Part shown: in pieces, positions 7,271 through 13,687 of the stretch
Layout of the letters: every line of letters starts with the position of its first letter
Numbering within the stretch: the stretch's first letter is position 1
Origin: Flavobacteriaceae bacterium
GTDB taxonomy: Bacteria > Bacteroidota > Bacteroidia > Flavobacteriales > Flavobacteriaceae
Reading direction: 5' to 3'
Assembly: GCA_013043685.1 (NCBI GenBank)
Contig: JABDNT010000034.1
Location: 1-44,770, forward strand
Length of the DNA: 44,770 bases
The notes under the pieces: generated by a model
Told to the model about the DNA's origin: nothing
The model's database searches: none
The model's input: only the letters and a program-made list of their open reading frames with translations
Translations under genes and position numbers: made by a program

Positions 7271-8751
7271 TAGTTGCCATATAATTCATTTCCGGCCGAT
7301 TCATATTTATCTCCTCCAGCCCAGAAAGGTGTATCGGGATCGTTGGCAATGCTTCTTCCTGCCATCACATAGGCCCTGAAAAACTTCAATAGATAGTCGT
7401 AATCCATCGAATCGGCATGATCGCCGGGTCGATGGTAGTATTTGGTAACATCCCCGTCAAAGGAAGAGAAGCCCATGGAAAAGGTTGGAGCAGGAATTCC
7501 TTTTGCCGCGAATTGAACATTATCACTGCGATCGAATAATCCTTGCTCTGGCGCGGGATCCTCAATTGCCCTAAGTCCGAAAGATGCGGCGGCATCCACA
7601 ATGTTCTTTCTTGCCGTAGTTCGATCCAATCCAACTATTGTTGCAAGTGAAGTATCATTATATCCCCCGTTATCGCTATTAAAACAGTACACCATCTGCT
7701 CCAAAGGCAGAACCGGGTTCTCAACATAATATTTACTGCCTAACAATCCTTTTTCTTCAGCAGTGAAAAGTATGAATAATGCCGAGCGCCTGGTAGGATA
7801 TTTTGCCAGGTTCTCAGCCATGCTGAGGACCGTGGTTGTACCTACCGCATTATCCCTTGCACCGTTGTATATACTATCCCCCTTAGAATCTGGCCTTCCA
7901 ATTCCAACATGATCGTAGTGGGCCGAATATATGATATACTCATTCTTTAGTTTCGGATCTGTCCCTTCAACAACACCAATGACATTTTGAGTCTTGATCT
8001 CTTCATTTTCACCAAGGTCCATTCCTATGTTTATATTGACGGTTGGCTCCAATTTAAATTCACTTGCTCTCCTACCTTTCAGATCGAATGCCCAGATATA
8101 GGCAAATTGATCCTTTTCTTCAGATGAATCTTCCGCTGAAGCAATTTCTAATCGACCAGAATTATAATAATGATTAATTCTGCCCCATACACCCGTACTA
8201 ACTTCGACTAATTCAATAATTCCCAAAGCGCCCGCTTCTTTCGCTAAGGCTTCTTTCTTCTTTTGTAAACCAAAGGCATCTCGAATAGATTTGCTGTCTG
8301 GCCCACCTGATTTTACGATTACAAATCGTTGTTTGAGATCCTTACCCTCATAGTCCGACTCCAGTCCGTAACCTAAATAAATGCCTTCAAATTCCCCGTT
8401 TTGTTCGGCCTGATTCACCGCGATTTTAAATTCATGTACGACATCATTTAGCTCAAGGGAGAAGGATTTCGGAGCGGACTTCTTCACTAAACTAATTTCC
8501 TGATAATAGGAACCACTTTTTGGTGATGGCTTAACGCCGTAACTTCGAAGCGTGTTCGCGAGATAGGCGGCAGCGATCTTATTTTCCGGTGTGCCGGCTT
8601 CCCTGCCTTTTAGCAGGTCGTCTGCCAGGAAATAAATATGGGCTTCAATATCGGACTTGTTTACAGTCGCCTTTACTTTGTCTATTTCAGATTGTGCAAG
8701 GATTCCATTTGCGCATAGAAGTGCAAGGATCCATAGGACAGATTTATTCAT
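7270..8751 (-). CDS. Exported M28-family zinc aminopeptidase with PA-like insert
   Basis: 493 residues, co-catalytic zinc peptidase acting outside the inner membrane. A signal peptide (1-19, ANGILAQ) is followed by a substrate-cap or PA-like region (about 110-235) and the M28 catalytic domain. The zinc ligands are visible in order: His in SAHYDHVG (about 277), Asp in GARDNAVG (about 297), the catalytic Glu pair in FTAEEKGLLGS (about 331), Asp in NSDNGG (about 359) and His in YYHRPGDHAD (about 439). The enzyme therefore looks active. It starts 46 bases after the copy-2 receptor gene with no terminator between; a TATCTTTA element in that gap may give it its own promoter. It overlaps the small lipoprotein gene by one base. 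The natural substrate is not known. Confidence 0.92.
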   Translation of the reverse strand: MNKSVLWILALLCANGILAQSEIDKVKATVNKSDIEAHIYFLADDLLKGREAGTPENKIAAAYLANTLRSYGVKPSPKSGSYYQEISLVKKSAPKSFSLELNDVVHEFKIAVNQAEQNGEFEGIYLGYGLESDYEGKDLKQRFVIVKSGGPDSKSIRDAFGLQKKKEALAKEAGALGIIELVEVSTGVWGRINHYYNSGRLEIASAEDSSEEKDQFAYIWAFDLKGRRASEFKLEPTVNINIGMDLGENEEIKTQNVIGVVEGTDPKLKNEYIIYSAHYDHVGIGRPDSKGDSIYNGARDNAVGTTTVLSMAENLAKYPTRRSALFILFTAEEKGLLGSKYYVENPVLPLEQMVYCFNSDNGGYNDTSLATIVGLDRTTARKNIVDAAASFGLRAIEDPAPEQGLFDRSDNVQFAAKGIPAPTFSMGFSSFDGDVTKYYHRPGDHADSMDYDYLLKFFRAYVMAGRSIANDPDTPFWAGGDKYESAGNELYGN

Positions 8752-8797
8752 AGTGAGTTATTTCGTTTTTTGATTTCGTTAAAGATACAGAAATCAC

Positions 8798-11305
8798 TTA
8801 GAAGCTAATTCTGAAGGTAGCATTGGGGGTGAATGCCAGCGAATTTTCAGTTACTTTCTCGTGCTCACCGTCGTTATTTATTCGGTAAAAACTATTAAGT
8901 TCATTCCTGGTATCCAGTAAGTTCCAGAAGGAAATACCCGCAAAAGCGTTGAGTTTTTCCGTGAGTTGAAACGAATAGGTGCCCGAAATATCAACACGAA
9001 TGTAATCGTCTATATTGGACGCATTGGGCAGATCGAAGTTCAATTGTCCATCCACTATCTGATTTTCCTGGATAAGTCGGGTAATCGGCTTTCCACTATG
9101 CCAGTTGAATCCACCTGAAAGTTTAAAATCATTGACATAGTAGTTAATCCCATAGGTAACCGCATGGCGAATATCGATATTATTCGGAAAGGAAGAAGGG
9201 GTTAAAGATTCGAAAGTATAGTCATTTTCAGCATACGAATAACTAAACCATGTGTTCACTTTTTTGAAGCGCTTGTTGATGAGGAGATCCACCCCCCTAA
9301 CCGTATAGCTGCCATGCGTTCTCACATTCTCTAATTGATTCTGAAATCCCTGGCTCTGTGTAGTGATCCCTTTAATATGTTTTATGTAGGGTTCGGCATT
9401 GACTAACCAGCCACTTCTGCTGTAGTTGATCCCTGCCGATAATTGTTGTCCTTTTAAGATTGGGATCTCATTCTCACGTGAAAGCACCCACCTGCGGTTC
9501 TCGACACCAAGAAAATCATTCTGAAGATCGATTATCTGTGAGGTGGTCTGACTTTTTAACTCCCCGGCAATATCTAAAGAGAAATATTTCAGGAAACGAT
9601 AATTAATACTTAATCGGGGTTCGATAAGTACTTCGTTAAATTTGCTGATATGATTAAAGCGAACTCCACCAATAAGGGTAGTATTCCAGTTTGTTGGACT
9701 AAAAGTAGCTTCGGTAAAAATACTATTAGTCCTCAGTACCTGCTTATCGGTTCTTTCGAAGAAAGGATTATTTATTTGCTCAAAATTGGTGATTCCGGTT
9801 TCGTTAAACTGATACCCGGCCATAATTACCGAATTAGATGACATCTGGTAAAAGGCTCTTGCCTTAATCCCCGCTTCGAGAACATCGTTATTCTGAAGAA
9901 GTCGTTGATTATTCAATATATCAAAATTTGTGGCACTAAGGGCATACGTCGAACCGTACAGCTGAAAGTCTGTGCTGAAAAGTTCACTCCAGTTTCTTCG
10001 GTAAAATAATCCACCGGAAATATTTTCCTGGGTTAATTCACTTTGCCTGGATTGCAGTTCATTGTCAACTTCCGCATTTTCTAAAAAATCCAATTGATTA
10101 CCGAGAAGCAGAAAGTTGGCCCGAAGAAAGTCCTTATCAGAAGGTTGATAGACAAAGCGTAAATGGGTGTCGTAAAATGTAAAATCGTCGTTGGATGAGG
10201 ATTGCGCTGCTGAATTGGAAACAACCTCTGTATTCTGGAAGGCCTTGTCAAAATATTCAGTGTAAGTAGGAGTTTCAACCAAATTGTTAAAGGACTTTCT
10301 TCCTGCCAGTTGTAACGAAGCTTTAGCGCTTAAAGGAATATCCACAAAAGCATCTGTGCTTATAGCATTGATGCCCCAACCACCTTTTATTTCTGTATTC
10401 ACGGCATCGTCACCCTGCATACTTATTATACCGGACACACCATCTCCGTATTCAGAACTGCTGCCATTCTTAATTATATTGACTTCACTCGTTAGAAAAG
10501 GGTTGAAGGCAGATATCAATCCAAAGAAATGTCCACTCTGGTACATCTTAATTCCGTCCCATAATATAAGATTCTGGTCGTTGGTCCCCCCTCTAATGTT
10601 GATAAAGGAAACGGTTTCATTCACGCTTTGAATGCCTGGCAGGGCCTGAATGGTCTGAAGTACATCTGGCTCTATGAGACCTGGAAGTATATCAAATTCT
10701 TCATAGTTGACATTCAGCGATCCGTTTACGTTTTTAGTGATTCCTTTAGCCAGGTAGTTCACCAGGGTAACCGTATTCAGAAATTCAACTTTCCGCAGTA
10801 ATGAAAAACTAGAACAATCATTGGTTGTTAAGTTTTCAGCCGTTGTGGTCAATGCTTGGTAGCCTGTGTATTGAATAGTTATTGTTTCCGATGAATTGGC
10901 GAGTTCGAAATCGGCTCTGCCTTCATTGTCTGTAACTACTTGTTGATATGGTGTAACCACAGCAACGTCTTTAAAGGGGATACCGAATTCAGAAGTAATG
11001 TAAACACAGCGACCAATAAGATTTTGCTTCTTACTTACCGCAATAGTTCTATCCGCAAGTAGGGTGAAATTAAAAAGTGTCGCTTTTGAAAGGACTTCTA
11101 AGGTGCTTTCCAGGTCACTGGCCTGAGGAGGAGTTGTATAGTGATATCGCAGGTCGATGTCCTTGTAGGTAAAAGTGCATTGATAGGTGCTTTCAAGATA
11201 GGTGAAGACCTCTTGCAAGGACTGTTTGTTGTTTCCGGATTGTCCCCACAAGAAATTAAAATTAAGAAGAATAAAAAGAAATGTAAACTTTCCTATTTTG
11301 GTCAC
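8798..11305 (-). CDS. STN-type TonB-dependent receptor/transducer, copy 2
   Basis: 835 residues. Same layout as the receptor at 262-2814: signal peptide (1-21), STN-like domain (about 25-90), carboxypeptidase-regulatory-like domain (about 95-170), plug (about 200-300, with ALPGIQSVNET and INIRGGTNDQN), and barrel ending in FRISF. It starts with GTG, sharing its first base with the TAG stop of fecR2 (TAGTG), so translation is coupled. The GTG start is supported by the good signal peptide right behind it. In this class the STN domain signals through FecR to the ECF sigma factor. No SusD gene is adjacent; a lipoprotein gene is divergent from the sigma gene instead. The substrate is unknown. Confidence 0.92.
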   Translation of the reverse strand: MTKIGKFTFLFILLNFNFLWGQSGNNKQSLQEVFTYLESTYQCTFTYKDIDLRYHYTTPPQASDLESTLEVLSKATLFNFTLLADRTIAVSKKQNLIGRCVYITSEFGIPFKDVAVVTPYQQVVTDNEGRADFELANSSETITIQYTGYQALTTTAENLTTNDCSSFSLLRKVEFLNTVTLVNYLAKGITKNVNGSLNVNYEEFDILPGLIEPDVLQTIQALPGIQSVNETVSFINIRGGTNDQNLILWDGIKMYQSGHFFGLISAFNPFLTSEVNIIKNGSSSEYGDGVSGIISMQGDDAVNTEIKGGWGINAISTDAFVDIPLSAKASLQLAGRKSFNNLVETPTYTEYFDKAFQNTEVVSNSAAQSSSNDDFTFYDTHLRFVYQPSDKDFLRANFLLLGNQLDFLENAEVDNELQSRQSELTQENISGGLFYRRNWSELFSTDFQLYGSTYALSATNFDILNNQRLLQNNDVLEAGIKARAFYQMSSNSVIMAGYQFNETGITNFEQINNPFFERTDKQVLRTNSIFTEATFSPTNWNTTLIGGVRFNHISKFNEVLIEPRLSINYRFLKYFSLDIAGELKSQTTSQIIDLQNDFLGVENRRWVLSRENEIPILKGQQLSAGINYSRSGWLVNAEPYIKHIKGITTQSQGFQNQLENVRTHGSYTVRGVDLLINKRFKKVNTWFSYSYAENDYTFESLTPSSFPNNIDIRHAVTYGINYYVNDFKLSGGFNWHSGKPITRLIQENQIVDGQLNFDLPNASNIDDYIRVDISGTYSFQLTEKLNAFAGISFWNLLDTRNELNSFYRINNDGEHEKVTENSLAFTPNATFRISF

Positions 11306-12201
11306 TACTGGTTGATTTTAAGAACCACATTTTTACCGTTTATAGTATAAGACAAGTTAAGGGGAATTGTTATAGCCTGCAAGGCAGTATCGAGGTTTTT
11401 GTTTGAGAAGCTTCCGGTGAAGAGGATAGCGCTATCAGCAGAGTCACCCGATATCTTAATATCATATTGCCTTTCAAGTTCCGCTATCACCTGATGGTAA
11501 GGCATACTCTTGAACATAGATTTGTTCTCTAACCAACTGGGTATCGCCAGGGCGGTCACCTCATTTATAATTGTATTACCAAAGACTTTATAAGTATTGC
11601 CAGCTTGAAGGTCCAATTCATTTCCTCCATGGGATACACGCACAAGCCCTTCATAGCAAGTCACTTCAAAATAGCCTTCGCGATCATTTACCCGGAATTG
11701 CGTTCCCAGTACGGAAACAGAACCCTGTTTGGTCTGAACAGTGAATTTCTCACCTTTCGCCACTTTAAAATAGGCCTCTCCCTTCAGTTTCAGGTTTCGG
11801 CTACTAGCCCAATCCTTCTCAATAAAGGAGATAGATGATCCGGCGTTCAGGGTTACCTCTGAAGTGTCAGGTAGCGTGAATTCTTTCGTAGTTGAATTTT
11901 CCGCAAGATACTCAAGTTCATTTGCCGAGTTAAGTAAATAAAAAAGACCAAAGGCAACTACTAATACGGCAGCGATCCCGGAGAAATATGTGAAAAGAGG
12001 GCGTGATTTCTTTTGATGGCCTAATTTATTTTGAAGTTTTAGATAACTTGTGTCAGCATCATATTCAGGAGCTCTGAAGTATTCGGCAGCCCTGTCAATG
12101 CGGTGATAGGAAGAGGAAGCATCCAAATCATTGAAAGCCTCCAGTTCCTCATCACTTAGGTTAAAGTTTAACCACTTAGAAATTAAATCTTTCTTTTTCA
12201 T
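11305..12201 (-). CDS. FecR-family anti-sigma factor, copy 2
   Basis: 298 residues, the counterpart of the gene at 2804-3703. A cytoplasmic N-terminal segment is followed by one transmembrane helix (about 71-90), a FecR domain (about 105-195, with LPDTSEVTLNAGS, GEAYFKV and SVSVLGTQFRV), and a DUF4974-like C-terminal domain (about 225-297). The predicted role is to pass the signal from the receptor STN domain to the sigma factor encoded just upstream. It is transcribed from the ECF-type promoter at 12219-12248 and is coupled to the receptor gene by a one-base overlap. Confidence 0.93.
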   Translation of the reverse strand: MKKKDLISKWLNFNLSDEELEAFNDLDASSSYHRIDRAAEYFRAPEYDADTSYLKLQNKLGHQKKSRPLFTYFSGIAAVLVVAFGLFYLLNSANELEYLAENSTTKEFTLPDTSEVTLNAGSSISFIEKDWASSRNLKLKGEAYFKVAKGEKFTVQTKQGSVSVLGTQFRVNDREGYFEVTCYEGLVRVSHGGNELDLQAGNTYKVFGNTIINEVTALAIPSWLENKSMFKSMPYHQVIAELERQYDIKISGDSADSAILFTGSFSNKNLDTALQAITIPLNLSYTINGKNVVLKINQ

Positions 12202-12218
12202 ACATTAATTCCTGTTTA

Positions 12219-12248
12219 TATAACAATCAAGACTGAAAAATTCCTACC
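12219..12248 (-). promoter_or_regulatory. ECF sigma-type promoter of fecR2-receptor2
   Basis: On the minus strand GGTAGG (12248-12243), a 17-base spacer starting AATTTT, then TGTTATA (12225-12219). The fecR2 ATG follows 17 bases later. Boxes and spacing are identical to those of the fecR1 promoter, but the spacer start matches the lipoprotein-2 promoter instead. Confidence 0.8.
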
Positions 12249-12259
12249 TCGAATTAAAT

Positions 12260-12775
12260 TTATATTCCATCGATTTCCTTCCGTAATTTTTCAAGCGCAG
12301 TATAAATGCGTTTTTCAACAGCCTTCCTCGATATATTCAACATTTCCGCTATCTCTTTATGTCGTTTTCCCTCAACCCGGTTCAATAGGAATGCTACACG
12401 CTGTCCTTCAGACAATTTAGCCAATGCTGCCTGGTATTTTTCCAGGTATTCATTCTCCTCCATAATAAACTGAGGAGATTCATTGGTATAATGCTTTGGT
12501 TTCGATCGTTGATGCTTCAAAACCACTTTTTGATGTTTGATGTCGTTAAGTGTGAGATTGTTTATGACCGTAAAAAGAAAGCTTTTTGCTTTATCCGGAG
12601 TAACCGATTTACAGTTTTGCCATAATTTAATAAATGCCTCGTGTACTTTATCCTCGGGATTAAAACTATCCCCGTATTTATAATAAATGAAGTCGTGCAG
12701 ATCTTTCGAATATTGCTCATATAATTTCGAGAAGAACTGTTCGTCGCAAACATTTTTAAAAAGAGGTGTAGGCAT
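12260..12775 (-). CDS. ECF sigma factor (FecI-like), copy 2
   Basis: 171 residues from the ATG at 12775. The frame stays open to 12865, but that extension would run through the divergent promoter and over the start of the lipoprotein gene, and the shorter form matches the 169-residue copy-1 sigma. Region 2 (PEDKVHEAFIKLW, KAKSFLFTVINN) and region 4 (HKEIAEMLNISRKAVEKR) are clear. Identical blocks with copy 1 include KAKSFLFTV and KVVLKH, while the recognition parts differ: KAVEKRI against KAVEKRM, with a more basic turn. The two sigmas are paralogues whose promoters share the same boxes but differ in the spacer. Confidence 0.93.
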   Translation of the reverse strand: MPTPLFKNVCDEQFFSKLYEQYSKDLHDFIYYKYGDSFNPEDKVHEAFIKLWQNCKSVTPDKAKSFLFTVINNLTLNDIKHQKVVLKHQRSKPKHYTNESPQFIMEENEYLEKYQAALAKLSEGQRVAFLLNRVEGKRHKEIAEMLNISRKAVEKRIYTALEKLRKEIDGI

Positions 12776-12809
12776 CTCTGGAATTTCGGTAAATATAAAA
12801 ATATTAAAC

Positions 12810-12841
12810 GGGGTAGGAATTTTAAAGTAATAGTTGTTATA
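12810..12841 (+). promoter_or_regulatory. ECF sigma-type promoter of lipoprotein 2
   Basis: GGGGTAGG (12810-12817), a 17-base spacer starting AATTTT, then TGTTATA (12835-12841). The first usable ATG is only 12 bases further (12854), so the transcript would have a very short leader. Confidence 0.8.
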
Positions 12842-12853
12842 TTGATAAAAAAG

Positions 12854-13507
12854 ATGATGAAACATCTTCTGTATGCTTTAATGTTGATGGTGTTAGCTGG
12901 ATGTCAGAAAGAAGAGCTAACCATTATCGAGGGTCAGGATGAAGAGGCATTTACTCAAGATAGAGTATTGAAAAACCTCATCATGTCAGTTGCTTCGCAC
13001 GATGGATCTTTTGATGATATAGTTGATAAGTCGTCTTGTTTCAGTATTGATTTTCCGTATGTATGCTTTTATAATGGATATCCGTATACGGTGAATTCTA
13101 TTGAAGATCTTGCTCCGTTCCAGGAAGGGGATAAATTAATCCCTGAATTCCCGGTGAATATTACATTTGCCGATTATATTCAAGCCGAAGTACCTAATGA
13201 AGATGCGTTCAATGATTTGATTGCTCAATGCGAGAATGGCCTCTTATTTAATCAAAGTATTACTTGTGTTGACATCGTTTATCCAATTCGGATTTCTATT
13301 TATAATCCGGATAATTCTGAATTTGAAACGATCAGCTTCACTCATGATAAACAAACTTTTCAGTCCATTGAAGACTTTGATGCTAGTTTGATTGCGAGTA
13401 TACAATTCCCAATACAAATAGAAATGCCGAACAATGTTGTTCTCACAATAAACTCCAATGATGTCTTAAAGTCGGAGATTTTAGACATGATACCTTTTTG
13501 TGAGTAA
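12854..13507 (+). CDS. Cys-bracketed repeat lipoprotein of module copy 2
   Basis: 217 residues from ATG 12854 (12857 is equally possible). The open frame reaches back to a TTG at 12842, which touches the promoter and is rejected. Lipobox LAGC gives Cys17, followed by QKEE as in lipoprotein 1. Two repeats follow, bracketed by C62-C126 and C138-C216, each with two half-units holding FPY/FPV or YPI/FPI motifs. This is the same arrangement as C67-C139 and C150-C224 of lipoprotein 1, but without the C-terminal beta domains; the protein ends one residue after the last cysteine. The family is unknown to me. It sits divergent from the sigma gene behind a promoter with the module code, so it is a likely regulon member and possible receptor partner. 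Confidence 0.85.
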   Translation: MMKHLLYALMLMVLAGCQKEELTIIEGQDEEAFTQDRVLKNLIMSVASHDGSFDDIVDKSSCFSIDFPYVCFYNGYPYTVNSIEDLAPFQEGDKLIPEFPVNITFADYIQAEVPNEDAFNDLIAQCENGLLFNQSITCVDIVYPIRISIYNPDNSEFETISFTHDKQTFQSIEDFDASLIASIQFPIQIEMPNNVVLTINSNDVLKSEILDMIPFCE

Positions 13508-13533
13508 CCCGCTTATGTTTAGTTATGTTAATT

Positions 13534-13562
13534 AGCCCTCCTTCTCGGAGGGTTTCTTTTTT
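13534..13562 (+). terminator. Rho-independent terminator of lipoprotein 2
   Basis: CCCTCC (13536-13541) pairs with GGAGGG (13547-13552), extended by A/T pairs, and is followed by TTTCTTTTTT. Confidence 0.88.
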
Positions 13563-13575
13563 CATTAGATTTTCT

Positions 13576-13605
13576 TGTTTAATATTTAACTAAAAAAGTT
13601 AAACA
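13576..13605. promoter_or_regulatory. Operator-like inverted repeat upstream of the fasciclin gene
   Basis: TTTAACT (13585-13591) and AGTTAAA (13597-13603) form a perfect 7-base inverted repeat with a 5-base spacer. A wider pair, TGTTTAA (13576-13582) and TTAAACA (13599-13605), overlaps it. It lies about 80 bases before the fasciclin ATG. A dimeric regulator site is likely; fasciclin genes of Flavobacteriia often lie in MerR-type (light or B12) regulated sets, but linking this site to such a regulator is speculative. Confidence 0.45.
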
Positions 13606-13687
13606 TTTATTAAAATCGGAATTAGCAGTAGTAGTTTTTTAAGGCATGTTGTTTTATTCCCAAATACATTAATCTAAAAAAATTACA

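Noticed and set aside
7796-7825. GGTAGG inside the M28 peptidase gene as another promoter
   Set aside because: No TGTT box at the required distance and no gene start downstream.
262-11305. Reading the two receptors as SusC of SusCD polysaccharide loci
   Set aside because: Both are about 150 residues shorter than usual SusC and no SusD gene follows; the SusD-like tail at 2-127 is convergent and separated by a terminator.
12776-12865. N-terminal extension of the copy-2 sigma factor
   Set aside because: It would overlap the divergent promoter and the lipoprotein start, and the shorter form matches the copy-1 sigma in length.
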